From Phascolarctos cinereus (taxonomy: Eukaryota > Chordata > Mammalia > Diprotodontia > Phascolarctidae), in assembly GCF_002099425.1 (NCBI RefSeq), contig NW_018343964.1, forward strand, positions 16,172,001 through 16,236,000: a stretch of 64,000 nt of DNA. The letters run 5' to 3'. Numbering within the stretch: the first letter of the stretch is position 1; each line of letters opens with the position of its first letter. The notes under the pieces are model-generated. The model was not told the origin of the DNA. It did no database searches and saw only the letters and a list, made by a program, of their open reading frames with translations. The translations under genes and the position numbers were made by a program. Positions 53,871 to 64,000 of the stretch are shown piece after piece.

Positions 53871-54186
53871 CATTCTGGAATTCCCCTCATGTCTTCTACT
53901 TCTATCCCCTCTCCCCAGTTTTCTTATTTTCCATCATTACTCCTTCCCTCACTCTTCAATATTTCCCTCCTTCAAAGTGGCAGATAGGTGGGCATGCACT
54001 GGGCTTAGAAAGGATAGAGTTAAGAGTGTGTGTGTGTTTTAAATCATTGCAGTGTCTTTCCCACTCCTCCTATCTCAGGCTGTGGGACCAGGAAATATTG
54101 CATTTCCTCCTCTTACAGACTTCCCCAGCCACCTGAGATGAAAATAAAAGAAAATTTCCCTTGAATGATTTTCCTGAATACATACA

Positions 54187-54204
54187 CACAACCAAACATG
54201 CATA

Positions 54205-54236
<32 letters not shown>
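54187..54236. repeat. (CA)n microsatellite
   Basis: A short CA run flanked by CATA and CACA words. Confidence 0.92.
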
Positions 54237-54239
<3 letters not shown>

Positions 54240-54394
54240 TCACCCCAGCATGTGTGCACACATAAACAAAAATCATACCACACTCTTTCCCAGTCTGTTT
54301 TGAAAAACCAACCATATGTACCAATAGAACAGGAAATTTGGCAAGTTCTTCATATATGTTATCTCTGTAGGGCTTTTCAAACAAAGTATGAGAG

Positions 54395-54570
54395 GTTTTT
54401 ATCACAGGATCATAGACTAAGAGTTACAAGGGACCTCTGGTCCAACTCCCTCAATTTACAGATGAGTAAACTGAGGCACCAAGAGGTTATGTGACTAGCC
54501 CAGGATAACACTGGTGGTAAGTATCAGAAGTGAGATTCTAACCTAGGTGCTTTGACTATTGTTAGTTACC
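54395..54570 (-). mobile_element. CR1/L3- and MIR-like fragment, antisense
   Basis: CAGGATCATAGACTAAGAGT, GGGACCTCTGGTCCAACTCC, TTTACAGATGAGTAAACTGA and GAAGTGAGATTCTAACCTAG. Confidence 0.6.
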
Positions 54571-54789
54571 TTGGCAGGTAGTAGTCAGGAATTTAGAACA
54601 AAGGCGATAGCCTCCTAGCAGTTTCACCCAACCTTTTGTTTTTGCCTTCTCCCCAGCCACTCATATATATGGCATACCTAGGAAATCTTTCTTAGTGGCC
54701 AAGAAGCATCTGGACATCCACATTCCCTTTTGCAGTTTGTTGAACTTCTCCTGCTACTCTCAAAGTTGGGTGACTTCCACGTGCTCCAT

Positions 54790-54850
54790 TACAGCAGGGG
54801 TTTTTAACCTTTTTTTTTTTATGTCATGGATCCTTTTGGCATTCCTCACT
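54790..54850 (+). mobile_element. hAT 5' end, truncated
   Basis: GCAGGGGTTTTTAACCTTTT then ATGTCATGGATCCTTTTGGC; nothing of the element is recognisable after about 54850. Confidence 0.65.
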
Positions 54851-55654
54851 CCAAGCTTAAAGTGAAGATGTCGTGGGAAAAAGGGCATGGAGAATAATGT
54901 GTATAAACGTGGAGTCTCTCGTCACTTCAATGATCAGGAATCTGCTGGTTGAGCTCTGTGAAACTGATGGCATCCTGATATCTTGTGTATGATAATTATT
55001 TAATTGTGGAATCCTTATTGAGGGTAGTCTACTGGCTCTTTCACTCCCTGTTGATCTGGGCTCCCATTAACTTGTGTAGGGAGCTTACTTTGTGCCCCTT
55101 GTTCAGATTGACAAGCCCTGCCTTTGAGTTTTCTCCTGATATCTACTGAAGTAACCACTGCCCCACAGCTGGTATACAATTTCCATTAGAGTCTCTTTAT
55201 TGAAACCACTCACCTCCCCAGGAAGACAGCATTCTTAGAGTGATGAACTTATAGCAGCCACAAAAATCTGTGTGGCTTAACAGGAGTCTGGGAGCAGGAC
55301 AAAGAGATAGCTTTTGGTTTTGGTCATCACTAGGATCTGGAACTCAGCTGGGGTAGATGTGCTTTGCATGGGGAAGGGGGGTTGGTACTTGAAATTGGGG
55401 ATTATGAATGGGAAACGTCAAAAATTAACTTTGGAAGGGCTTTACTCCCACTCCTCTGCTTCACACTAGATTAACTAATAATACTCTAGGCACATCTGGA
55501 GGGAGTCTCCTGGGTAGCTTATCCCCACTTCTGCTAGAAGTGAAGCAATTAGCAAGCAAAAGTCAAGTCATTTTCTATTCATAGAAGCACAACATGATAT
55601 AATATCAGTAATAACTGACTTTGATATAACATAATTTTTGCCAAGTGCTTCACA
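54851..55654. other. Unclassified sequence
   Basis: About 800 bases without a recognised element or exon. Confidence 0.4.
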
Positions 55655-55900
55655 TAAATAGTTATCATTCAGTCATTTTCAGTCATGTCCAATTCTTCAT
55701 GACCCCTTTTTTTTTTGGAGGGGGCGGGGTTTCTTGGCAAAGATACTAGACTGGTTTGCCATTTCCTTCTCCATACCATTTTACAGATGAAGAAACTGAG
55801 GCAAACAGGGTTAAGTGACTTGCTAGTACGTGTGTCAGGCAGGATTCAAACTTAGGTCATGCCAGCTCCAAGTCCAGTCTTCTATCCATTGGTTTCAAAC
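55655..55900 (-). mobile_element. MAR1-like SINE, antisense
   Basis: TTTTCAGTCATGTCCAATTC, TTCTTGGCAAAGATACTAGA, TTTGCCATTTCCTTCTCCAT, GAGGCAAACAGGGTTAAGTG and AAGTCCAGTCTTCTATCCAT. It is joined on the right by more SINE-like antisense sequence to about 56045. Confidence 0.88.
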
Positions 55901-56214
55901 CTTTGTTGATCAGCTGGTCATGCTCTTTGTATTCTCTGTCCATCACCCACTTTCCATTTGCCTCCAGCACCCATCTCCAGAGACAGGCTTCAAATTCTGC
56001 TCCTCTGACTCCAAAAGTCATGTTTTTCCCATTATGCCGCACTGTCTCCTCAATTTATAACTAATATAATTTTTTTGTATTTTCTGAATCCAGTTTTCTT
56101 TTTACACCTTAATAATCTTGTTAGGCTCTAAAAAATAACAAAATAGCATTGGTAGATCATTTTTAATATAATAACATTTCAATAAAATATACTTGAAATC
56201 TATTCTTTCTACCG

Positions 56215-56480
56215 CTAGAGGCAGCTAAGTAGCATAGTGGATAGAGCACCAAGCTTGAAGTCAGGAAGACCTGAATTCAGTCTGGTCTCAGACACTATAT
56301 GGCCATGGGAAAGTCACTTTACATCTCTTAGCCTCAGTTTCTTTGACTGTAAAATGGGAATCATAATAGCAGCTATGGTTATTGAGAGGCTCAAATGAGA
56401 TAATATTTGTAAAATGCCTAGCACAATGCCTGGCTATTTAACAGTGGCTATTTAACAAATTCTTGTTTCCTTCCTTCTCC
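56215..56480 (+). mobile_element. CORE-SINE (MIR-like) copy, sense
   Basis: AGAGGCAGCTAAGTAGCATA, TTGAAGTCAGGAAGACCTGA, TAAAATGGGAATCATAATAG and CTCAAATGAGATAATATTTG, then AAAATGCCTAGCACAATGCC. Confidence 0.88.
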
Positions 56481-56514
56481 ATAAAACTTTCCTTAATTTC
56501 CCTATCCTTTAGCA

Positions 56515-56755
56515 ATCATTGTTGTTCAGTCATGTCCAACTCTTTGTGACCCCATTTGGGCCTTTCTTAGCAAAGATACTAGAGAGGTTTGCCACTCCCT
56601 TTTCCAGCTTATTTTATATATGAGGAAACTGAGGCAAACAGAGTAAGTGACTTGCCTGAGGTCACACAGCTAGGAAGTGTTTGAGGCTAGATTTGAACTC
56701 AGGTCTTCTTGACTCCAGGCTGGGAGTTCTATCCACTGCTCTACCTAGCTGCCCT
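56515..56755 (-). mobile_element. MAR1-like SINE, antisense, full length
   Basis: TTGTTCAGTCATGTCCAACT, TTAGCAAAGATACTAGAGAG, GAGGAAACTGAGGCAAACAG, CTTGACTCCAGGCTGGGAGT and GCTCTACCTAGCTGCCC. Confidence 0.92.
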
Positions 56756-57369
56756 AACTCCTGCTGCCTCCAGGTGAAAATGTCAGTTTTCTCCTACAAA
56801 ATCTCATAGTTTCCTATTTGCATCTCTTATTTGCTTTCACACTCCACTTTGCATTATATTTTTTGTAGAGTGGTAACCCATACAGATAGAATTGTTGAAG
56901 GCAGATTACATGGTGGGTGCTGATCATACCTGTGCCTGGAGAACAATCTTTTTTTCTCCTAGGTGACAGAGAACACAGAATGAATCTACTCTTTGCATTC
57001 CTTTGATTTTTATTCAAAGCACTCATTTCTTAGGGCCTGAAATGATAATAGACCCCAAGGAACAAGTGGGGACTTCTCTGCTGACCTGCAAGTGAACCTG
57101 CATATTTGGCACTTTTCTAGGGTAAGGTCAGCAGTAGCTTTTTCATCCTCTAGAGACTCTGCCTGACCATGTGATCTGGAGAGGCGTCTCATCTGTTGTG
57201 TAGAGGTTGCACAGTGAAATTAATTAGTGAGTCCTACCTCTACAATGAGGAGGGCAAACAGCTTACTCTGGCCTTTAACACATCAACTCTAGGGCCTCTG
57301 GTTAAGGGTTAAGATAATTAGAATAATCATTCTTGGGAAGGTGTCTGTCACCGGCCTCACTCCCCCAAG
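56756..57369. other. Unclassified sequence
   Basis: No recognised repeat or exon. GTGAAATTAATTAGTGAGTC near 57215 is homeodomain-like but isolated. Confidence 0.4.
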
Positions 57370-57460
57370 AAACATATTCATGAATTCATTCAACCAACAT
57401 CTCATATACAAGCACTGTGCTAGCTACTCTTGGGGGATACCAAGGGCAAATGGTCCATAG
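57370..57460 (-). mobile_element. L2 3' end, antisense, short
   Basis: GAATTCATTCAACCAACATC and AAGCACTGTGCTAGCTACTC. Confidence 0.6.
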
Positions 57461-57464
57461 CGAT

Positions 57465-57930
57465 TTAACTGAAGTGTAACTCTGACCTTGTCATTCCTCT
57501 GCCTAATAAACTCCAATGGCTCCCTAGTTCTCCTAGAAACAAATTTTAACTCCTCTGTTCTACTTTTAAAGCCTTTTACCAGTTGGCTCTAACTTGCCAT
57601 TCTATTCTTATTATTACCCAGCTTCATACACCCGAGTCCAGCCAATCTGGCCTTCTTACTGATAATCAAGCACTACATTTTGTCTGCTATGCCTGGGCCT
57701 TTGCTTAAGCTGTGCCCTGTGTCTAAAATACACTCCCTGCATTCCTTTGCCTCTTAGAATCCCTGGTCTTAAAAACCATCTTCTACATGGAGCTTTTCTT
57801 GACCCTCCTCTGCCCCGAGCTACCATTGCCTTCCCCACCAAAACTTCAGTGTCTGTATTTTGTGTGTACCTTATTCATGTTGTTCCTCTCTCCTTGTCCA
57901 CTCCTCTCTCACAAAGATTAGGCCACTAAG
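57465..57930 (+). mobile_element. L2 LINE 3' region, sense
   Basis: AACTCCAATGGCTCCCTAGT, CCTTTTACCAGTTGGCTCTA, GCCTGGGCCTTTGCTTAAGC, CACTCCCTGCATTCCTTTGC and CATGGAGCTTTTCTTGACCC. A long L2 piece that lacks the terminal words. Confidence 0.85.
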
Positions 57931-58189
57931 GGATATTGTAGAGGCAATCCTTAGCCAGACATGGGTTAAACCGGCTGGCCTTTGAAACTTTCATCCACCT
58001 CTGAGATTCTGAGATTTCCCTTCTGTCTGCCAACAATATTTTCTCCTGAGTTCTTGGAGGCCAGAGTAGGGGAAAAGTAGTTAGCAGAAATGGACAGGGG
58101 TTCTTCCAGGAGGGGAATAGGATGGGGACCTTCCCCTAAGAAAATAGTATTGAAAAGCCTAGAGGCCTCAAATAGGCTTTTTAAAAAAT

Positions 58190-59045
58190 ACATATTTTAA
58201 ATTTTATTTTGTTAAATATTTCCCAAATACATGTAAAATAATTTTTAACAATTCTTTTTTTTAAACTTTTGAGTTCTAAATTCTCTTCTTCCCTCTTGCC
58301 CCCATCCTCTTCTTGAGAAGGTAAGCGATTTGGTACTAATTATTCATGTGAAGTTATGTAAAACATATTTCCGTATTAGCCATGTTGTAAAAGAAAACAG
58401 AAAGAAATGAAATTTAAAAAAAAAAGGAAAAAAAGTATGCTTTAATTTGCATGCAGAGTTCATCAATGGAGCAGCTAGGTGGTGCAGTGGATAGAGCACT
58501 GACCCTGGAGTCAGGAGGACCTGAGTTCAAATATTTTCTCAGACACATGATACTCACTAGCTGTGTGATCCTGGGTAAGTCACTTAACCCCAATTGCCTT
58601 GTGAAAAACAAACAAACAAACAAACAAAAAAGAGTTCATCAGTTCCGTCTTAGGAGGTAAATAGCGTTTTTCATCGTGGGTCTTTTGGAACTGCTTTGGA
58701 GCATTGTATTGATCAAGGTAGATAAGTCTTTCACAGTTGATCATTCTCACAATTTTGCTCTTACTATGTACAATGTTCTGCTTGGTTCTGCTCACTTCAC
58801 TTTGTATCAATTCATATAAGTCTTACAGAATAGTAGTATTCCATCACAATCACATGCCACAGCTTGTTTAGCCATTCCCCAATTTTTGGGCATCCCTTCA
58901 ATTTCCAGTTCTTTTCCACCACAAAAGAGCTGCTATAAATATCTTTGGACCAATAGATCCTTTCCCCTTTTCTTTGATCTCTTTGGGATACTGACCTACT
59001 AGTGCTATTGCTGAGTCAAAGGGTATGCACAGTTTTATAGCTCTT
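58190..59045 (-). mobile_element. L1 3' end, antisense, split by a type A SINE
   Basis: It starts with the complement of the L1 A-rich 3' end, then TTTTGAGTTCTAAATTCTCT, GTAAGCGATTTGGTACTAAT, TTAGGAGGTAAATAGCGTTT, CAAAAGAGCTGCTATAAATA and GGGATACTGACCTACTAGTG. The order is the same as in the L1 at 8155-8850. The minus strand encodes only the last part of ORF2 and the UTR, and it is truncated near 59045. Confidence 0.88.
58466..58630 (+). mobile_element. Type A marsupial SINE nested in L1, 11-bp target duplication
   Basis: ATGGAGCAGCTAGGTGGTGC, CCCTGGAGTCAGGAGGACCT, CTAGCTGTGTGATCCTGGGT and CCCAATTGCCTTGTG, with an AAAC-rich tail. AGAGTTCATCA lies at 58455-58465 and 58631-58641. Confidence 0.95.
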
Positions 59046-59448
59046 GGCCTCAAAGACTTTTGAAATGAAAACAACAGTCTCTAGAAGTCTGGGGAGTGAG
59101 GAAGAGAGGATTGTAAGTATGACGGGGATGCTATTCTAGGTGGACATCTTGATTCTAGCTCTCTTCTTGATGTGCAGGTTGAATCATATCACTGTGCAGC
59201 TCTACCTACAGATCCTGCTGTTGAAATACAGCTTCCCCAGAAAGATAGGCAAGAGCCTGAGGGATCTAGTGAGTGCTTTGCAAATACATAGACCGATGTT
59301 ATTTGAACAGCTACACAAAATACAACTGAGCTGGGTTGACCAGAACAAAAAAAAAAAGGCCCTGCCCAGCACTGGGCCTGCAGCATCAGGCTATTACTAT
59401 ACCCCACACAGTCACAGTCAGACCACCTCTAATCCAAGTATAGACATT
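59046..59448. other. Unclassified sequence with open frame
   Basis: The plus-strand frame at 59140-59454 (104 codons) shows no domain and is crossed by an A-run at about 59346. I do not accept it as a gene. A decayed processed copy of an unknown transcript is conceivable but unsupported. Confidence 0.35.
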
Positions 59449-59960
59449 TGTTGAGGATTGATGCCCCTCAGAAGTGGGCTAGGTTCAAAGAGGAACCAGC
59501 AACTTTAGTGAAAGCAAGATGGATTTTTTACAGGGTAAAGATGCAATTACATAACAGAAATTATGAATATTAAGAAGACAGGAGGGGTTTATTAAGGGGT
59601 TAGGCAATAGGGGAGGGGACCTTCTATGGTTTGGTGGTCAAATATCCTGGTTGCGCTGTTTTCTGATTGACTATCTATTGTGTCCTGTCTGGTAAAGATG
59701 GATTGTTAGGTATTGTGGTCCTGTCTTAGACTAAATGAATGATGTGATTATGGTTGAGCACAAGGACCCACCTGTTAAATATGTGAATTGGATCTGGGGG
59801 CAGTGGCTATCCAGGGGTAGTGGCTGTATTGAGTCTGGGGGGCCTGAGGTATGGTTTAAGCCAGATTGTGTGCTTAAATCAGGACATGCCTGATGTTCAG
59901 TGGGGCCCATAAAGAAGTTAGAATGTTGGGGCTCGGGGCAGCTTTATTAGGATTCCGTCA
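59449..59960 (-). mobile_element. Probable solo LTR (fossil)
   Basis: On the minus strand it begins TGACGGAATCC and ends CAACA. AATAAA signals are the complements of 59588-59593 and of the word near 59942. The plus-strand edge TGTTGAGGATTGATGCCCCT resembles the edge of the LTR at 29017, also on the minus strand. TAGACA occurs just outside both edges (59441-59446 and 59962-59967), a possible target duplication offset by one or two bases. No internal retroviral sequence is seen. Confidence 0.5.
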
Positions 59961-61149
59961 CTAGACACAAGGGTTTTGTTTGCTTCCTTATCATTCTCTG
60001 TACTACATGAAACATAGAAACGACAGACAAGAGAAGCATGAGTTCAACTGGTTCAATCTCCAGGCCCCTGGCTACTTATTCTTAGCAGCAAGCTTCACAG
60101 TGCTGCTATGTTCAGGCTGGTTTGTAATGATGCAGCAGGACTTTCTTGGTATCCTTGGCTCTTGGCTCTCGAAAGTAATAGCAGAAACCACTCAGTCCTT
60201 GCCCTTACTATTAGGCAAGAGCCCACCTAAAGGATCCAATATGATTCTCTTCCGTTCAATGAATATATTAAGTACTGCATTCAGACACTGTGCTATATTC
60301 AGGGGAAAGAGACACCAAGATAGGGTCTGTGTTTTAATGTGATTTGCTATGTGGTATCAGGTTAAGAAACATAAATAAATACATAGTATTATGTGATGAG
60401 TGCATTTAAGGAGGCCCAAATATATTGCCAGATATAGGAGGCCTGAGTGTAACACAAGTCCTTTCATGTGAGAGGGAACATTCATGCTTTGGTGAAAGGG
60501 AAGCATGAGATATGGCCTGAGTACCACCCAGGTAGGAGTGAGGGTCAAACCGGTCCAAACTCTTGTTATGTTCTGAGATCATCTCAAACAGAGTCAGCAA
60601 GGCTCTATCTTAGGCCTTGATATGGGGCATTCTACAGTGAAAGAAGTGTTTGATGAAAGGGGTGTTTTCAGGCAGTGAGGTAAAGACATGAACCCTTCAC
60701 CTTCTGGGGACTACCCCCAAGGCATGTGTTTTTCATCAGGGAGTAGTTCCACTGAGCCAAGAGGGTAATTACAGATGCAAGAGTTGCCCCTTCCCCTTAC
60801 TTAACCTCAAGGTTCTTCTAACATCACTGGCCCCTGAGTCTCCCATCCAAATTGCCTCTCTTCTCCCCTGGAGTTTGTGGGTTATTTCTTGGTAACTGTT
60901 TTAAGAAAAGTATATATTATCAGACTTAATGTTTTCTTATAAAGAACTCTATGCAGATGTGTGTTTTCAGTAATCTCTAGAGAAAGATTACCATTTTTGG
61001 TGGTTGTGGGAACCTAACCCCCTATTTTCCATAGGTTTGATGTATCAAACGTATGTTTTTTTTTATATATTCATGCCCTTTTCTAGGAACATCACCCTTG
61101 CAAAAGTTGAGGATTGATTGTAGATGTAATTAAAAGGGAAAATCAGGGA
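59961..61149. other. Unclassified sequence, with a weak L2 end
   Basis: About 60255-60345 resembles a decayed antisense L2 end (GAATATATTAAGTACTGCAT, CACTGTGCTATATTCAGGGG). The 120-codon frame at 59980-60342 overlaps it and has no domain. Confidence 0.4.
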
Positions 61150-62205
61150 AACTACTTTACTAAAATTTAGCATAGACAATGAATTAATATAAAATTTTTT
61201 TATAAGTTTCACTGATAAAGACCTCATTTCTCAAATATATAGGGAATTGAGTTAAATTTATAAAACTAAAAGCCATTCCTCAATTGATAAACAGTTAAAG
61301 GCAATTTTTCAGGTAAAGAAATTGAAGCTATCTATAGTTATGTAAAAAAATGCTCTAAGTCACTATTGATTAGAGAAATTCAAATTAAAACAATTCGGGT
61401 ACCACCTCATACCTATCATCCTGGCTAACATTACAGAAAAGGGAAATGACAAATGTTGGAGGGGATGTGGAAAAATTGGGACACTGTTGAACTGTTGGTA
61501 GAGTTGTGAAACTAGTCCAATCATTCTGGAGAACAATTTGGAACTATATTCAAAGGGCTATAAAACTGTGTATATGCTTTGACCCAGCAATAACAGTACT
61601 AGGTCTGTATCCCAAAGAGATAAAAGAAAAAAGGATAAGGACCTATTTGTACAAAAAAATATTTATAGCAGTATTTTTTTGTGGTGGCAAAGAATTGGAA
61701 ATTGAGGAGATGCCCATTAATTGGGGGATTACTGAACATAGTTGTAGTATATGGTTGTAATGGAATACTATTGGGCTATAAAAAATGAAATGATTTCAGG
61801 AAAACCTGGAAAGACCTATATGAACTAATGCAAAGTGAAGTGAGCAGAACCAGGAGGTCATTGTACACAGTAATACCAATATTGTAACAATGATCAACTG
61901 TGAAAGACTTAGCTACTCTAATCAATGAAATGATCCAAGCCAATTCTAAAGGACCCATGATAAAAAAGGCTATCCATATCCAGAGATAGAACTGATGAAC
62001 TCTGAGTGTAAATTGAAGTACATTTTTAAACTTCTTTATTTTTGTTGTTTTTTTTTGCAACATGTTGATGTGGAATATGTTCTGCCTGACTTCACATGAA
62101 TAATTGATATTATATTATTTGCCTTTTCAGTGGGTGGGGGAGGGGCTGAAAGGAGGGGAAAAATTTGGAACACAAAAAAATTTTTAAAAAAGAATGTTAA
62201 AAATA
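61150..62205 (+). mobile_element. L1 ORF2 3' end and UTR, sense, broken
   Basis: The plus strand encodes the ORF2 tail. From about 61200 fragments such as CTGATAAAGACCTCATTTCT and TCACTATTGATTAGAGAAAT are L1. The frame at 61506-61760 gives VQSFWRTIWNYIQRAIKLC, VLGLYPKEIKEKR and CGGKELEIEEMPINWG. The UTR follows (ATGCAAAGTGAAGTGAGCAG, AACAATGATCAACTGTGAAA, ACATGTTGATGTGGAATATG) with an A-rich end. It is 5'-truncated near 61150, with stops upstream of 61506. Confidence 0.92.
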
Positions 62206-63350
62206 AGTAATAAATTCTAAAAGCAGAAAGCACACATATATACATACACACCCCCAGAGGAAGGCCCCTTTTTTGAAGAAGAGGTAAATGTTTTATTTTC
62301 TTCCTTCTGAAAGGAAGGACACAGAGGACAAGTCAATTCATTTCTTTCTTTGGCTTCCCTTCTCACCAATATTTTGCACTCCCTCCCTGGGGATATCATG
62401 ATCAGCCTTTTCTATTATACAGAATTCAGTCCTACATGACAAATGCTTGACTACAGTTAAGTGTAACTGTGGGCAAAATTGTCACTGCTAACAATTCAGG
62501 CCAAGAGAAACCCATGAATACCTACTTGGAAGGAAAAATGTCATCTTGTAGGAAAAGGTTTTTTTTTTTTGCCATTTTTGTTGTTCTCTATGTTTCCCCA
62601 CTCTAGGGAACCTAGGGATCTTTTTGGAAAAAAAATAAATAAAGGTCAGTTTTAGGACAAGTTCTGCCTACATTAGGTGTCAAAAAGCCTTGTGAGGGGG
62701 ATGGCCACTGGTAGAAAGCTTGTAGCAACTTGCTGCCCAGTGAAGAGATAAATTATTTTGAAGCAATCCTACCTTTATTATAGCTGTAGAGCTACAAAAA
62801 TGTCCATAGGCCATTCTGCCTAGAGATTAGATTAGCTAGAAGGAACCTTAGACCTAGTTAAACCTTCTTCTTTTTCATGTAGGGGACTGATTAAAGGAAT
62901 TCTCTGATCCACTTGGTGAGCCCACCAGACAGGAAATATTCATATGAGACTTTGCATCTTTGTGTGGAGGGTAGAGACATAGCCATTAGTATTTACTGGA
63001 GGATGGTTTCACTTATAGGGGCCCCTGCTTTTGTGGGATGGGCTACTTAGGAGAAGCCATCCTTTTGTGTTTGGTTATAAAAAAGAACCCGCAGATGCTT
63101 TGGAGTTCCTTTTCCTTATTCTTCCAGAGAGATGCTGAAAGGCCAGCAGAGGCAAGAATGGACCTAGGACCCTGGTGGGGGTAGGCCCTGCAGGACTTCT
63201 TGATTATTGCCTTGTGACAGGATCATCCAGCTCTCCTGCTAGAAGGTTTCCTAGGTAATGTCTAGCTCCTGGGCCCAGCCCCAGAGAACCTCTTACCCAT
63301 ATGAGAGCAGAATCACCATATCACAATCATCACCATCCTCATCATCAGTG
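62206..63350. other. Unclassified sequence
   Basis: About 1.1 kb with no recognised gene. A CR1-like scrap (AGCTAGAAGGAACCTTAGAC) lies near 62835. Confidence 0.4.
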
Positions 63351-63354
63351 TCAT

Positions 63355-63366
63355 CATATGTATATG

Positions 63367-63413
<47 letters not shown>

Positions 63414-63440
63414 TTTACATATGTGTGTGTATGTTCTCAT
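63355..63440. repeat. (TA)n/(TG)n microsatellite
   Basis: TATATG then about 35 bases of TA, followed by CACATATAC and TGTGTG. Confidence 0.95.
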
Positions 63441-63446
63441 CTGATT

Positions 63447-63590
63447 TGGCTAATTAATCAGCCAATAAACATGTATCAAGCACTTAGAATTTCCAGTCAC
63501 TGTGCTGAATAGTTGGGATACAAAAAAAAAAAGGAATCTCTTCAACAATACTCTCCTGGAATCTAGTCTTCTAATAAGAAAAAGAGGAAA
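63447..63590 (-). mobile_element. L2 3' end, antisense
   Basis: TTAATCAGCCAATAAACATG, TATCAAGCACTTAGAATTTC, CAGTCACTGTGCTGAATAGT and GGAATCTAGTCTTCTAATAA. Confidence 0.7.
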
Positions 63591-64000
63591 GTTTTGTGTA
63601 TCATCAAGCTCAGCAGTTAGCCTCACAAGTAGCTCCAGGCATGAGACTGGGAATCTGGTCTTCTATGAAAAGAAGAAGGATATATTGGACAACATATCTC
63701 TTGAAGAGATAAAAGATTGTGCATGTGTTCCCTTGTCCTGGGAACAGCAGTAGCAAGGGACTAGAGCCACGCTATGGGGAACAAAGGACTGTACTTCCAC
63801 TATTTCCATGGGCTCAATGGGAAGTGGGGATACTTGTATAGCTGTTTTGAGTGTATTTCCTTTCCAAAGGAGTTCAAGCCCTCAAAGAAGTATCATAAGG
63901 CTAGGAGTCTACATGGTTCTCTGTGGGATAGAAGGACTCTGGAATATCAAGTTGGTATCTCTCCAGGAACCCCAAGTTCATTTCCCTTCAGAGAGAACAC
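63591..64000. other. Unclassified sequence to window end
   Basis: No recognised repeat or exon. The frame at 63502-63753 begins inside the L2 end and has no domain. Confidence 0.4.

Noticed and set aside
59980-60342. 120-codon frame between the LTR-like block and the L1
   Set aside because: No domain; it runs into a decayed L2 end and has no neighbouring exon evidence.

Overview
This window looks like intergenic DNA from a marsupial nuclear genome. The main evidence is dense short retroposons of marsupial type. One group has a GGGGCAGCTAGGTGG head, a tRNA-like 5' half and a plain A-rich tail (called type A here). A second group is MAR1-like, a CORE-SINE whose 3' end reads like the BovB/RTE LINE tail (AGAGTCAGACATGACTGAAA). 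There are also older MIR/CORE-SINE copies, L2, CR1/L3 and L1 LINEs and small hAT elements. The species cannot be fixed from the sequence alone. I found no convincing host protein-coding exon, tRNA, rRNA or CpG island. Every open reading frame I checked was short and lay in a microsatellite, in a transposable element, or in sequence with no recognisable domain.

Layout. 0-7 kb: a CR1/L3 fragment split by a CORE-SINE, an L2 copy split by a microsatellite, MIR copies and one type A SINE with a 19-bp target duplication. 7-20 kb: an antisense L1 3' half (8.2-9.9 kb), an L2 fragment inside a CR1/L3 fragment (12.4-12.9 kb), a long antisense L2 (18.0-18.7 kb) and about 1.9 kb of unclassified AT-rich sequence. 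20.6-21.7 kb: a long foldback with arms about 90% identical around a block of roughly 148-bp tandem units rich in AGATCT and TAGATCTA. 22-37 kb: L2, MIR and type A SINEs, a probable solo LTR fossil (29.0-29.8 kb), a hAT element split by a MAR1 SINE and a microsatellite, and several L2/MIR copies. 37.6-40.75 kb: a second inverted-repeat structure whose loop is microsatellite and an antisense LINE reverse-transcriptase fragment. 41-58 kb: a hAT element, many L2/MIR/MAR1 copies, a 287-nt uninterrupted purine tract and large (TC)n blocks. 58-64 kb: an antisense L1 split by a type A SINE, a second probable solo LTR, a sense L1 3' end and a final microsatellite.

The window carries no gene system that I can recognise. 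Its interest is structural: two long foldbacks associated with microsatellites, two compact hairpins made of inverted L2 3' ends, an orphan 32-bp exact match between two repeats 3.8 kb apart, LINE/SINE tail sharing, microsatellites that grew from fixed sites in MIR and L2, and a few repeat-free AT-rich stretches that resemble conserved enhancers. Family names rest on remembered consensus sequences, not on a database search, and most repeat edges are good to about 10-30 bases.
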